Shown: piece after piece, positions 1 through 8,801 of the stretch
Position numbering within the stretch: position 1 is the stretch's first letter
How the letters are laid out: each line of letters begins with the position of its first letter
Notes under the pieces: model-generated
Databases searched by the model: none
Told to the model about the DNA's origin: nothing
What the model saw: the letters and a program-made list of their open reading frames with translations, nothing else
NCBI RefSeq assembly: GCF_014694315.1
Contig: NZ_JAAOXD010000003.1
Location: 884,985 to 948,984, forward strand
DNA: 64,000 nucleotides
Direction: 5' to 3'
From: Arthrobacter ipis
GTDB taxonomy: Bacteria > Actinomycetota > Actinomycetes > Actinomycetales > Micrococcaceae
Program-made: the position numbers and the translations under genes

Positions 1-39
1 CACCCGGGAGGGTGTGGGAGAGTAGGTCACCGCCGGACA
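1..39 (+). rRNA. rrf: 5S ribosomal RNA, 3' end only
   Basis: The first bases match the conserved 3' strand of actinobacterial 5S rRNA, including the helix around GGGAGAGTAGGTCACCGCC. The 5' part lies before the window. A strong intrinsic terminator starts 11 bases later, consistent with the end of an rRNA operon. The exact 3' end is an estimate from the family. Confidence 0.9.
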
Positions 40-50
40 CTATTTACGGC

Positions 51-80
51 TCAGGCCCCGACACTAACGTCGGGGCCTGA
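51..80 (+). terminator. rRNA operon terminator hairpin
   Basis: A perfect 12-bp stem (51-62 with 69-80, arm TCAGGCCCCGAC) encloses a 6-base loop directly after the 5S rRNA. A short T-containing tail follows. Confidence 0.85.
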
Positions 81-130
81 CCCATTTAACACCCAGGGCC
101 ACACCACCCCCGGCCCCGCCGAACCCTTCC

Positions 131-226
131 CTCAGATCCTGCAGCTCTTTCCCGGACGCGTCCTCACGTCCTGCAGCTTTTCCGCGGACGCGTCCTCAGC
201 TCCTGCAGTCTTTTCGTAAACGCTTC
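131..226 (+). repeat. Three tandem 32-bp repeats, forward arm
   Basis: Units at 131-162, 163-194 and 195-226 share the core CTCANNTCCTGCAG followed by a (G)ACGCGTC-like end, with a strict 32-base period. The arm faces a degenerate inverted arm at 241-350. A second copy of the system lies at 18073-18270. The function is unknown. The stretch 81-130 holds nothing recognised. Confidence 0.8.
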
Positions 227-240
227 CGCACCCCGCCAGA

Positions 241-350
241 GTGAGGAAGCATCCGGGTTGAGGCGACGGGACGTGAGGAAGGGTCGGGGTTGAGGCGACG
301 GGATGTGAGGAAGCGTCCGGCTGGGAGGCGGCGGAATATGGGTGAGGATC
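241..350 (-). repeat. Tandem 32-bp repeats, inverted arm
   Basis: Units at 241-272, 273-304 and 305-336, plus a partial fourth from about 341, begin GTGAGGAAG and continue to AGGCGACGGGA. The complement of the start resembles the CTCAC core of the 131-226 arm, so the two arms oppose each other around a spacer of about 15 bases. The remaining stretch to the hup ribosome binding site (about 350-515) is AT-richer and probably holds the hup promoter. I see no convincing -10/-35 pair there. Confidence 0.75.
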
Positions 351-528
351 TGGGGCGGAGGCCGCGTTCGGCTGGAAATCCTCGAAATACCGGTGATTTA
401 GGTCAATAAGTGGCGGAAACACGCGGAATTTATCCCCCTCACCGGTGCAAGCTGGTAAGTTTTCGAACAGTGGCTTGCACGCACGCCGCATGCAGGATCC
501 AGAATCAAGAGCGTCCAGGAGGACATAC

Positions 529-813
529 ATGGCTAAGAACCGTAGTGAACTTGTTTCCGAGGTAGCAGGCAAGGCCGGCACCAGCCAGGCAGCCGTCAAC
601 TCCGTGCTCGATGCACTGTTCGAGGTTTTCGAATCTTCTGTCGCCGCTGGCGAGAAGATCACCATCCCGGGCTGGCTCGCAGTCGAGCGCACCGACCGTG
701 CAGCCCGCACTGGCCGCAACCCGCAGACCGGGGAAACCATCCAGATTGCAGCCGGCCACAGCGTCAAGCTGACCGCTGGTTCCAAGCTGAAGGCCGCTGT
801 CTCCAAGAAGTAG
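529..813 (+). CDS. hup: HU-family DNA-binding protein
   Basis: This is a nucleoid-associated histone-like protein that binds and bends DNA as a dimer. At 94 aa it has standard HU length. It starts MAKNRSELVSEVA, has the helical dimerisation part (about residues 1-45), then the beta-arm region with the RTGRNPQTGE signature (about 62-71), which contacts the minor groove. The ATG at 529 was chosen over upstream in-frame starts because an AGGAGG-like site (about 515-523) precedes it at good spacing and the HU alignment begins there. It lacks the long Lys/Ala-rich tail of mycobacterial HupB. It is monocistronic, between the rRNA operon and its own terminator. Confidence 0.95.
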   Translation: MAKNRSELVSEVAGKAGTSQAAVNSVLDALFEVFESSVAAGEKITIPGWLAVERTDRAARTGRNPQTGETIQIAAGHSVKLTAGSKLKAAVSKK

Positions 814-827
814 TCTTTCGCAGCTCA

Positions 828-867
828 GAGGAGCGGCAACCCACGAGGTTGCCGCTCCTCTTGCTTT
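828..867 (+). terminator. hup intrinsic terminator
   Basis: A perfect 13-bp stem (828-840 with 848-860, arm GAGGAGCGGCAAC), 7-base loop, then a T-rich tail (TTGCTTTT), 15 bases after the hup stop. Confidence 0.9.
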
Positions 868-929
868 TAACCCTCGGTTCGCCGAAACCCCGATTCGCCG
901 CCGTGGCGACGGTAGCGGACAATGGATAG

Positions 930-3092
930 GTGCCTTCAGCAGCAAAACCCCTTACTCCGCAACCCGCGCCCGATTCGGGTACCAGGGCCACTGACAGTGC
1001 CTTCGGCATTCAGCGGCCGTGGCAGCTGGCCGGACTCGGTGCCCTCTTCCTGGGGCTGGTGGCCGCGCTGCTGTTCTCCGGTGCCGCAGCCGCCCGTGAA
1101 GTCTCCGACCCCGGCGCGCTGGTACGTTGGGGGCTCCCGGTCAGCAAGGCCATCCACAACGTCTCCCTTGCCGCTGTAATCGGCGGGCTCATCTTTGCCG
1201 CTGGCATCCTGCCGCACAAGCTCGGTGGTGCACGGTCGAAGGACAATGACGCACCCGAGCACCCGGCCTTTACCCGTGCCCTGGCCACCGCGGCGGCTGC
1301 CGGCGTGGCGTGGACGCTGTCCGCCATCGCCGTGCTGGTGCTGACGTACTCCGACGTGGCGGGGCAGGGCATCTCCGGGGATGCAGAATTCACCCGCGCC
1401 CTCGTGTACTTCATGACGGACATCGAGACCGGGCGCGCCTGGCTGGCCGTGACGATCATCGCAGCCGTGGTGACAACGGCCCTCTTCGGGGTGCGGTCGC
1501 TGACCGGCCTGGCGTTTACGTTGCTGCTGGCACTGATCGGTCTGGTTCCCACTGCCCTGATCGGCCACTCCGCCAGCTCCAACGACCACGAGGGTGCCAT
1601 CAACTCGCTGGGCCTGCATCTGGTGGGCGTCAGCGCCTGGGTGGGCGGTATCATCCTGCTGGCACTGCTCTCCGGCATCCTGGCACCGCGCAACCAGGCC
1701 CGCAGCGGCCAGGCGTCCCTGCAGGGCGGCGTCGACATCACCGAACCGGTCCTCCGCCGGTTCTCCTCGCTCGCCGGTTTCGCGTTTGCACTGGTCTTCG
1801 CATCTGGCGTCGTCAACGCCAGCATCCGGGTGACAAGCTGGGGTGACCTCTTCGGCTCGGCCTACGGCCAGCTGATCCTCGCGAAGGCCGCCGCCACACT
1901 GGTACTCGGCGGAATCGGCTTCATGCACCGGCAGTGGGTCATCCCGCAGCTGGCGCGTACAGGAGCGGCCATGTCCGCGCGGCGTGTGCTCTGGCAGCTG
2001 ATTCTCATCGAACTGCTCATTATGGGCGCCACGTCAGGCATCGCGGTCGCACTGGGCCGTTCAGCGCCGCCGGAACCTACTTCCTACGCCCCGGACGCCT
2101 CGCCGGCATTCATCCTCTCCGGCTACGAGTTGCCGCCTGAACTGACGCCCGAACGCTGGCTCACCGAGTGGCGCCTGGACTGGCTCTGGATTGCCGTGGC
2201 GATCTTCGGGCTGGTGTCCTACCTCCTGGGCGTGGCCAAGGTGCGCGGACGCGGGGACAAGTGGTCCTGGTTCCGCACTACGAACTGGATCATCGGCCTG
2301 CTGGTGCTGACCTACATCACGTCGGGACCGCCGTCGGTATACGGCCGCGTACTGTTCTCCGCGCACATGGTGGACCATATGGCCCTCACCATGGTTGCCC
2401 CGATCTTCCTGGTGCTCGGCGCCCCCGTGACGCTTGCGCTCCGGGCCCTTCCGGCACGGGCGGACGGGTCCCGCGGCCTCCGGGAATGGCTCCTGCTGTT
2501 CGTGCACTCGAAGTTCTCGCAGGTGGTCACCCACCCGCTGTTCGCCGCCGCCAACTTTGCCGGCTCCATTGTGCTGTTCTACTACTCGGACGCCTTCAGC
2601 CTGGCGATGCGCGAGCATGTGGGCCACGAGCTGATGAACCTGCACTTTGCGCTGACGGGGTACATCTTCGTGCTCAGCATGATAGGCACCGACCCGCTGC
2701 CGCGCCGCGCGCCGTACCCCCTGCGGCTCCTGCTCCTGTTGGCCACCATGGGCTTCCATGCCTTCTTCGGCGTGGCCATCATGGGCGGCACCAACCTGCT
2801 GGCCGCAGACTACTTCGGCAACCTCGGCCGCAGCTGGGGGCCGTCGGCACTTTTGGACCAGCAAATGGGCGGCGCAGTGGCCTGGGGCATCGGCGAAGTG
2901 CCGACGCTGCTGGTGGCGATCGGCGTCGCCATCATGTGGTCCAGGTCGGATGAACGCGAAACCCGGCGCACCGACCGGGCGGCGGACAGGAATAACGACG
3001 CCGATCTCACCGCTTACAACGATATGTTTGCCAAATTGGCTGAACGCGACGCCAAGCTGGCTGAACGCAACTCTAAGCTGGAAGGACGCTGA
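930..3092 (+). CDS. CopD-domain / CtaG-like membrane fusion protein
   Basis: This 720-aa polytopic membrane protein joins two copper-related modules. The N-terminal half (about residues 35-380) has many membrane segments and resembles CopD copper-resistance domains, with His-containing motifs such as IHNVSLAAVIGG and LHLVGVSAWVGG. The C-terminal half (about 410-690) resembles the CtaG/caa3_CtaG copper-chaperone family for cytochrome c oxidase assembly, with SAHMVDHMAL and MNLHFALTGY. The likely role is copper uptake or delivery to respiratory oxidase. The C-terminus is charged and has a short repeat (KLAERDAKLAERN). The start is GTG at 930; no strong SD is visible. It overlaps the next gene by one base (TGATG), implying translational coupling. 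Confidence 0.85.
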   Translation: MPSAAKPLTPQPAPDSGTRATDSAFGIQRPWQLAGLGALFLGLVAALLFSGAAAAREVSDPGALVRWGLPVSKAIHNVSLAAVIGGLIFAAGILPHKLGGARSKDNDAPEHPAFTRALATAAAAGVAWTLSAIAVLVLTYSDVAGQGISGDAEFTRALVYFMTDIETGRAWLAVTIIAAVVTTALFGVRSLTGLAFTLLLALIGLVPTALIGHSASSNDHEGAINSLGLHLVGVSAWVGGIILLALLSGILAPRNQARSGQASLQGGVDITEPVLRRFSSLAGFAFALVFASGVVNASIRVTSWGDLFGSAYGQLILAKAAATLVLGGIGFMHRQWVIPQLARTGAAMSARRVLWQLILIELLIMGATSGIAVALGRSAPPEPTSYAPDASPAFILSGYELPPELTPERWLTEWRLDWLWIAVAIFGLVSYLLGVAKVRGRGDKWSWFRTTNWIIGLLVLTYITSGPPSVYGRVLFSAHMVDHMALTMVAPIFLVLGAPVTLALRALPARADGSRGLREWLLLFVHSKFSQVVTHPLFAAANFAGSIVLFYYSDAFSLAMREHVGHELMNLHFALTGYIFVLSMIGTDPLPRRAPYPLRLLLLLATMGFHAFFGVAIMGGTNLLAADYFGNLGRSWGPSALLDQQMGGAVAWGIGEVPTLLVAIGVAIMWSRSDERETRRTDRAADRNNDADLTAYNDMFAKLAERDAKLAERNSKLEGR

Positions 3093-5104
3093 TGAGCGAA
3101 ACCGTACGCACCCACCTCCGGGTCCGCGCCTCCGAACTGGTGGGCCGCAATTGGCTGAACACCGGCGGCAAATCTTTGGACCTGGAAGCCCTGCGCGGCA
3201 AGATCGTGCTCCTGGACTTCTGGACCTTCTGCTGCATCAACTGCCTCCATGTGCTGGATGAACTCCGGCCGCTGGAGGAAAAGTACTCCGACGTCCTGGT
3301 CACCGTGGGCGTGCACTCGCCGAAGTTCGAGCACGAGGCCGATCCTGTCGCGCTGGCCGCCGCCGTGGAGCGCTACGAGATCCACCACCCGGTCCTGGAC
3401 GACCCCGAGCTGGAAACCTGGAAGGCCTACACGGCCCGCGCCTGGCCCACACTGGTGGTCATTGACCCCGAGGGCTACATCGTGGCGCACCTGTCGGGCG
3501 AAGGCCACGCCGACGGCCTGGGCGTGCTCATTCCCGAGCTGATCGCCGAGCACGAGGCCCGCGGCACACTGCACCGCGGCAACGGCCCTTACGTCGCCCC
3601 GGAGCCGACGTCGGGAACCCTTCGGTTCCCCGGCAAGGCCCTCTACCTTCCGGCCGGCCGTGGTTCAGCCTCCGCCGGTTCAGCGTCCGCCAGTTCAGCG
3701 CCCGACGCCGGTGCTGCCGCCGGCGCCGCTGACGCCGGCACCTGGCTGGTCACCGACACCGGCCACCACCGCGTTCTGGAACTCGGCACCGACTTCCATA
3801 CCGTGCTGAGCACGTACGGTTCCGGGGAGAAGGGCCACGCCGACGGCGACGCCGGCACCGCCCGGTTCAACGAACCGCAGGGTCTTGTCCTGCTGCCGGA
3901 AGACGTGGCAGCGAAGACGGGCTACGACGTCGTGATTGCCGACTCCGTCAACCACCGGCTGCGGGGACTGTCCCTCGCTGACGGAACGGTCACCACCCTC
4001 GTTGGCAGCGGCGTTCAGCGGCTCCTCGAGACCGGGCCCGCCCGCGTGGACGAGGACGCGGCCGGCTTCACAGGACGCCTGGGAGACCACCCCCTGGACG
4101 TGGCTCTCAGTTCACCGTGGGACGTCGTCTGGTCCAGCAAGCTGAATGCCGTGGTGATCGCCATGGCCGGCGTCCACCAGATCTTCAGCTACGAACCGCT
4201 CACCGGGGACGTTTCAATCGTCGCCGGCAACGGGCTGGAAGGCCTGCTGGACGGGGCCGCGCACGAGGCCTGGTTCGCGCAGCCCTCAGGTGTGGCCGAG
4301 GACGCCGACGGAAACGTCTGGGTGGCCGACTCCGAGACCTCTGCCCTGCGCAAGCTGGTGATCGACGACGACGGCACCGTCACCGTTGAATCAGCGGTGG
4401 GCAAGGGCCTCTTCGACTTCGGCTTCCGCGACGGCCAGGCTTCCGAGGCGCGCCTGCAGCACCCGCTGGGTGTGACGGTGTTGCCGGACGGGTCAGTGGC
4501 CATTGCCGACACCTACAACGGTGCTGTGCGCCGCTACGACCCGGCCGCCGGCACCGTGTCCACGCTGGCGCGGGGACTGGCCGAGCCGTCCGACGTGATC
4601 GTCGACCACACCCAGGTTGCGGGCTCCGAGCCGCTGCTCGTGGTGGTCGAGGCGAACAAGCACCAGCTCGTGTACGTGCCCATCCCCAAGGAAGCGCAGC
4701 AGGTGGACGAGGGCGCCGCGCAGACGCACCGGCCCAAGAGCCCCGTGGCGCCCGGCCTGCTGGAGCTCACGGTCCGCTTCACGGCGCCCACCGGCCAGAA
4801 GCTCGATGACCGCTGGGGCGACCCCACCCAGCTGAAGATCTCCTCCACCCCGCCGGAACTGCTCGTGTCCGGGGGCGGGACCTCCGTGGGCCTGCTCCGC
4901 ACCCTCGAGCTGGCCTCCGACGTTCCGGAGGGCGTGCTGCACATTACTGCCCGCGCCGCCGCCTGCGACGGCCCGGAAACCGAGGACGGCGAGATCCCGG
5001 ACCACGCCGCGTGCCATCTCTATCAGCAGGACTGGGGCATCCCCGTGGTGCTGCAGGCCGACGGCGACACCGAACTGGTGCTGGACCTGCGCGGCATGGA
5101 CTAA
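3092..5104 (+). CDS. NHL-repeat thioredoxin-family protein
   Basis: A 670-aa protein with an N-terminal thioredoxin-like domain (about residues 10-150) followed by a six-bladed-type NHL beta-propeller (about 170-560), the arrangement of the NHLRC2 family. The redox site is the CxxC at C48-I-N-C51 inside FWTFCCINC, with an extra C47. A cis-Pro-type element (ARAWPTL) is present. NHL blades show recurrent patterns such as FNEPQGLVLL, HPLGVTVLPDG and VIADTYN. There is no signal peptide, so it is probably cytoplasmic. Its start overlaps the CopD/CtaG stop, which suggests a redox role linked to copper or oxidase maturation (inference). An Ala/Ser-rich linker lies near residues 190-210. Confidence 0.85.
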   Translation: MSETVRTHLRVRASELVGRNWLNTGGKSLDLEALRGKIVLLDFWTFCCINCLHVLDELRPLEEKYSDVLVTVGVHSPKFEHEADPVALAAAVERYEIHHPVLDDPELETWKAYTARAWPTLVVIDPEGYIVAHLSGEGHADGLGVLIPELIAEHEARGTLHRGNGPYVAPEPTSGTLRFPGKALYLPAGRGSASAGSASASSAPDAGAAAGAADAGTWLVTDTGHHRVLELGTDFHTVLSTYGSGEKGHADGDAGTARFNEPQGLVLLPEDVAAKTGYDVVIADSVNHRLRGLSLADGTVTTLVGSGVQRLLETGPARVDEDAAGFTGRLGDHPLDVALSSPWDVVWSSKLNAVVIAMAGVHQIFSYEPLTGDVSIVAGNGLEGLLDGAAHEAWFAQPSGVAEDADGNVWVADSETSALRKLVIDDDGTVTVESAVGKGLFDFGFRDGQASEARLQHPLGVTVLPDGSVAIADTYNGAVRRYDPAAGTVSTLARGLAEPSDVIVDHTQVAGSEPLLVVVEANKHQLVYVPIPKEAQQVDEGAAQTHRPKSPVAPGLLELTVRFTAPTGQKLDDRWGDPTQLKISSTPPELLVSGGGTSVGLLRTLELASDVPEGVLHITARAAACDGPETEDGEIPDHAACHLYQQDWGIPVVLQADGDTELVLDLRGMD

Positions 5105-5127
5105 CGGCCCTTCGCAGTACTGACCGA

Positions 5128-5170
5128 AGTGGCCCGGTTTCCCGCCCTCGCGGCACGGAACCGGGCCACT
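5128..5170 (+). terminator. Hairpin downstream of NHL-thioredoxin gene
   Basis: A perfect 12-bp stem (5128-5139 with 5159-5170, arm AGTGGCCCGGTT) encloses 19 bases, 23 bases after the stop codon. No clean T-run follows, so termination may be inefficient. Confidence 0.55.
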
Positions 5171-5282
5171 GCCGTTTCCGGGCGGGTGCAAAGCTGGGCC
5201 AGCCCGGCAGCGCCGAAGGCCGGCCAGTTGTCCACATGGCCGAGATTCTGCCTGCCGTGCGAGTCCGACGGCGGGCAGGGTT

Positions 5283-5750
5283 GTGCGTGTGGATCCCTCA
5301 TGCATCATCAAAGCAGCCGGTGGAACCTGCGTGTCCGCTGCCCCGCGGTTCAAATTGTGGCATCTCCGTCCAGCGCCGCAGCCTCATTACTGGTACAGCA
5401 ACGGTCGTGCGCCAGATGGGTGTGTCAGCCATCGTCTTGCCCTTACACAACCCAAGCGCCATGGAACCAGCGCCGCGCTACCGGATGTTCTGCTCCAGGC
5501 GCTGCTCTGCCTGCCCTCGGTGGAATCCCTGGTGATGGTGGAGTGCGCCTACAACCGCGGAGACAGTGACCCCGCTTTCTTACGCGGACACCTGACTGGC
5601 AACCGGTGCGGGAAAGCGCGGGACGTTCTGGCAAGAGTGGAACGGGGCTCCGATTCGCTGCTGGAGACACTGGCGCGTTGCGCTGGCCGCAGCCGGACCA
5701 GCCCGGCTTTGGGTCGCCTGGGCGGTGAACCGGGTTATGACGAAAGGAAT
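5283..5750 (+). pseudogene. Decayed DUF559-family protein gene
   Basis: One frame keeps a run resembling the central part of actinobacterial DUF559 (VSR-like endonuclease-fold) proteins. Segments such as AAGGTCVSAAPRFKLWHL, WYSNGRAPDGCVSHR, PDVLLQALLCLPSVESLVMV and SDSLLETLAR match the family pattern as I remember it. The N-terminal winged-helix/antitoxin-like part is missing. The C-terminal nuclease domain, which should follow LLETLAR, is replaced by unrelated sequence. No SD-preceded start exists; the frame stays open only because it runs antisense into the next gene. I read it as a remnant truncated at both ends. This is family recall, not a search result. Confidence 0.6.
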
Positions 5751-5798
5751 CTAGCGTCAAAACTGGACCAGACCAGACCAGACCGGCCGGGCGGGCTC

Positions 5799-6791
5799 CT
5801 AGAAGGTGAGGAGCGGCGTGACCTTGATGGTGTCGCCGTTGATGTCCAGACGCGTCGTGAAGCTGAAATCGTGCTCGACGTCCAGGGGCGAGACGGCCCC
5901 GCTGAACAGGTCGATCTGCTCCGCGGTGAGCTTTGCCTTGCCGTCCAGCGGCGCCACCACCCACCTGCCGTCAAATGGCTCGATGGTGACCTTGGGGTAG
6001 TCGGTGATGCTCCACTTGATGGTCCCGGGCACCACGCGGTTGTTGGTGACGTGGTAGAACGGGCAGTCGGGCTGGAGCTGCTGCTGCCGGCTGGCTTCGG
6101 CTGCGCACTTGTCGAGGAATTCCTTGACCCGTGCGGACACCGCCTGGTTCAGCTCGTCCGTGGCATGCGTGAGCAGGTTCAGCGGTGCGGCGGGAGCCTC
6201 CCGTCCGGAGACCGTGGCCCGCGTGGGCGGAGCGGCGAAGTATTGGCCGTTGAGGGACGCCTCGTACTCGCCCGGGTAGAACACTGCGAAGCTGTTGTGG
6301 CCGCCGGGCATGTTCACCGGCACGCCGTTGAACGTTGCCTCACCGGAGTTCACCACCGTCACGTCAACGGTGGGTAGCGTGGTCGGCACGAAGGACCACT
6401 TGTGGAAGAACAGCCATTCTGTGCCGGTGCTCTCCAGCAGGAACTCGGTGTGCAGCTGGCTGCCGTCGATGGTGTAGTCCATCGGCACCATCACCCGGTT
6501 GCCGCCACGCCCCACCGCGGCTCCGAGCTTGACGTTCGTGATCCGTGCGGCAGCCGTCTGCAGGGGGGTGCCGTCGAGCATGGAAGCGTCGGCGTCCGGT
6601 ACCGACGCGCGGAGCAGGCCAAGTGCCCGTTCGCCTTCGCCGTGTTGCAGGGCCTCCAGATATTCGCGCACGGGCTGTTGCGGACTGGCCACGGAGGAGT
6701 TGACCAGGTTGACCGAAACGATGGCGCCAACGATGGCAAGCATGAGGCCCAGCAGCCATCCGGCCGCCGTCTTCACCAACGCTTGACTCAT
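5799..6791 (-). CDS. Membrane-anchored protein of unknown function
   Basis: I do not recognise the family. From the ATG at 6791 it is 330 aa. A single N-terminal hydrophobic segment (about residues 9-30, WLLGLMLAIVGAIV) probably anchors an extracytoplasmic domain. That domain looks like two to three beta-rich modules, with a Cys pair near KCAAEASR and PDCPFYHV (about 40 from the end of residue 250) that could form a disulfide. The early QPVREYLEALQHGEGERAL part resembles the NTF2/DUF4878-like lead-in found in many secreted actinobacterial proteins (weak). An upstream in-frame extension to 6851 is possible but lacks an SD and membrane logic. It is followed upstream by the HerA-like gene on the same strand, 128 bases away. 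Confidence 0.7.
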   Translation of the reverse strand: MSQALVKTAAGWLLGLMLAIVGAIVSVNLVNSSVASPQQPVREYLEALQHGEGERALGLLRASVPDADASMLDGTPLQTAAARITNVKLGAAVGRGGNRVMVPMDYTIDGSQLHTEFLLESTGTEWLFFHKWSFVPTTLPTVDVTVVNSGEATFNGVPVNMPGGHNSFAVFYPGEYEASLNGQYFAAPPTRATVSGREAPAAPLNLLTHATDELNQAVSARVKEFLDKCAAEASRQQQLQPDCPFYHVTNNRVVPGTIKWSITDYPKVTIEPFDGRWVVAPLDGKAKLTAEQIDLFSGAVSPLDVEHDFSFTTRLDINGDTIKVTPLLTF

Positions 6792-6919
6792 TTGCACGCA
6801 CCCCACGTTACCTGCAACGTCAGGTAACTCCGGAGTAACGGCGGCCCCCATGACGCCCGCCCACCGTGCAGGAACGCCCGACGGCGGGACTCAGCCACCG
6901 CTGTCGGCGCTGCTTTCCG

Positions 6920-8647
6920 CTAGCGGCGGCGCCGGGACGAGGTGCCGAAAACGCCCCGCAGGAGTTCCCGGCCGAGCTGCGTTCCCATGGATCTGGCCAT
7001 GCTTTTCAGGCCGCTGCCAAGGGCCCCGCCGAGGGCGCCGGTGATGTCTTCCATCATCCCGCCGGTCGGGGGAGCCTGGCGTCCGGCGGGGGGCGCCGAT
7101 ACCGGCCCGCCGTCCGGCCGTGCGTTTTCGGCCCGCCCGCTGCCGGGCTGCCTGCTGCTGGGGCGGCCGAGGATCTCCTCCTCGATCCGGCGGGCTTCGT
7201 CGTCGATCGCCGTTGGGCCAGGACTGCCCGGGACGAACACTTCGGGCGAAGGAGCCGGCGGCTGCCCGGCTGCCGCGGCGCCGGTGGGAGCGGCGGCCTT
7301 GCCGGTCAGCTTCTCGTACGCGGACACGTTGTCCACCGCAGTGCCGTACTTCACAAGCAACGCCGACCCCGCCACGGTACTCCTGACCAGTTCGGCGGCG
7401 CTGGGACCCATGAGGGACTCCGGCGCCCGGAGGCGGGTCAGGGCAACCGGCGTCGGGGCGCCTCGCTCGTTCATGACCGTGATGACGGCTTCGCCGATGC
7501 CCGCGGAAGTCAGAGTCTCCTCGAGGTCGTAGTCGCTGACCGGAAAAGTGGAGACGGTGGCCTTGAGCGCCTTCGCGTCCTCCGGCGTGAATGCCCGGAG
7601 GGCGTGCTGGACCCGGTTGGCCAGCTGCCCGAGGACATCTGCGGGGACGTCCTTCGGGGTCTGCGTGACGAAGAAGATGCCTACTCCCTTGGACCGGATC
7701 AGGCGGACGGTGGTGGTGATGGCTTCCAGGAAGGCCTTCGAGGCGTCATTGAAGAGCAGGTGTGCCTCGTCGAGGAAAAACACGAGCTTGGGTTTGTCGA
7801 GGTCGCCGGCCTCGGGCAGGTCCTCGAACAGGTCCGCGAGAAGCCACATGAGGAACGTGGAGAAAACCATCGGCTTGGTCTGCAGGGTGGGGAGCTCCAG
7901 GCAGCTGATGACACCGCGCCCGTCAGGCGCCGTGCGGAGCAGCTCGGCGGTGTCGAACTCCGGCTCGCCGAAGAACCGCTCCATGCCCTGCGCCTCGAGA
8001 CCCACGAGTTCCCGGAGGATGACGCCGGCAGTGGCCTTGGACAGGCCGCCCAATTCCTTAAGCGGTTCCTTGCCCTCGTCGGAGATGAGGAACTGGATGA
8101 CGGCGCGCAGGTCCTTCAGGTCCACCAGCTCGAGGTTGTTCTTGTCCGCAAAATGGAACACGAGCTGCAGGCTCGATTCCTGGGTGTCATTGAGCTCCAG
8201 TACGCGGGAAAGCAGGATGGGCCCGAACGACGTGATCGTGGCGCGGACCGGGATGCCGTCACCGTCCCCGCCGAGGGCCAGGAACTCCACCGGAAACGTC
8301 TTCCCGGACCATGCCTGCCCGATGCTTTCGGTCCGCTTGGCCAGCTTGTCGCTTCCGGCCGCCGCCGTGGCAAGCCCTGAAAGGTCGCCCTTAATATCCG
8401 CCAGGAACACGGGCACTCCGGCTGTCGAGAGCTGTTCCGCCATCATGTGCAGGGTGACGGTCTTGCCCGTGCCGGTGGCCCCGGCCACGAGCCCGTGCCG
8501 GTTCATCATGGACAGCGGCAGCCGGACCGGAGCGTCCTTGTGGAGTTCGCCGTCGACTATGGCGGCGCCCAACTCGATAGTGGCACCCTCCAAGGCGTAG
8601 CCCTTTTGGATGGTGGCTACTTTATCTGCGGTGGACTTGTTGGCCAT
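6920..8647 (-). CDS. HerA-like P-loop ATPase, DUF853 family
   Basis: A 575-aa cytoplasmic ATPase of the FtsK/HerA superfamily (DUF853, helicase HerA-like C-terminal type). The N-terminal beta-barrel-like segment leads to Walker A GATGTGKTVT (about residues 47-56). Walker B is LVFFLDEAHLLF (about 285-296). A sensor-type FFVTQTPKDVP follows, then an arginine-finger region near NRVQHALRAF. The C-terminal 130 residues are a low-complexity Pro/Gly/Ala linker ending in an Arg-rich tail (SSRRRR). The ATG at 8647 was chosen because the family starts near MANKST; the frame is open 507 bases further without support. The biological role is not established for this family. No NurA nuclease partner is adjacent. 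Confidence 0.85.
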   Translation of the reverse strand: MANKSTADKVATIQKGYALEGATIELGAAIVDGELHKDAPVRLPLSMMNRHGLVAGATGTGKTVTLHMMAEQLSTAGVPVFLADIKGDLSGLATAAAGSDKLAKRTESIGQAWSGKTFPVEFLALGGDGDGIPVRATITSFGPILLSRVLELNDTQESSLQLVFHFADKNNLELVDLKDLRAVIQFLISDEGKEPLKELGGLSKATAGVILRELVGLEAQGMERFFGEPEFDTAELLRTAPDGRGVISCLELPTLQTKPMVFSTFLMWLLADLFEDLPEAGDLDKPKLVFFLDEAHLLFNDASKAFLEAITTTVRLIRSKGVGIFFVTQTPKDVPADVLGQLANRVQHALRAFTPEDAKALKATVSTFPVSDYDLEETLTSAGIGEAVITVMNERGAPTPVALTRLRAPESLMGPSAAELVRSTVAGSALLVKYGTAVDNVSAYEKLTGKAAAPTGAAAAGQPPAPSPEVFVPGSPGPTAIDDEARRIEEEILGRPSSRQPGSGRAENARPDGGPVSAPPAGRQAPPTGGMMEDITGALGGALGSGLKSMARSMGTQLGRELLRGVFGTSSRRRR

Positions 8648-8801
8648 GCCGCCAGCATAGCGGCAGGCGGAGGGACGGGATATGTGGACAGCGTCACCGG
8701 GCCAGACAGAAATAACCCGGGTGCCGCCGTCGTTGTTCCAACTGTGCCGGACCACCGCTGGGCCGGCAGCTGCGCAACCCCCTACGAAAGGCCATCCTGC
8801 C

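Noticed and set aside
936..1928. Long minus-strand open frame opposite the CopD/CtaG gene
   Set aside because: Composition (Gly/Gln/His/Arg) is that of a high-GC shadow, and the plus-strand frame has clear membrane helices and family motifs.
5443..5964. Minus-strand coding region of 173 aa
   Set aside because: It is Arg/Gly/Pro-rich as a GC-skewed shadow, overlaps the start of no known family and conflicts with the DUF559 remnant on the plus strand.
6866..8380. Plus-strand open frame of 504 aa opposite the HerA-like gene
   Set aside because: No family motif, no SD, and fully antisense to a gene with Walker motifs.
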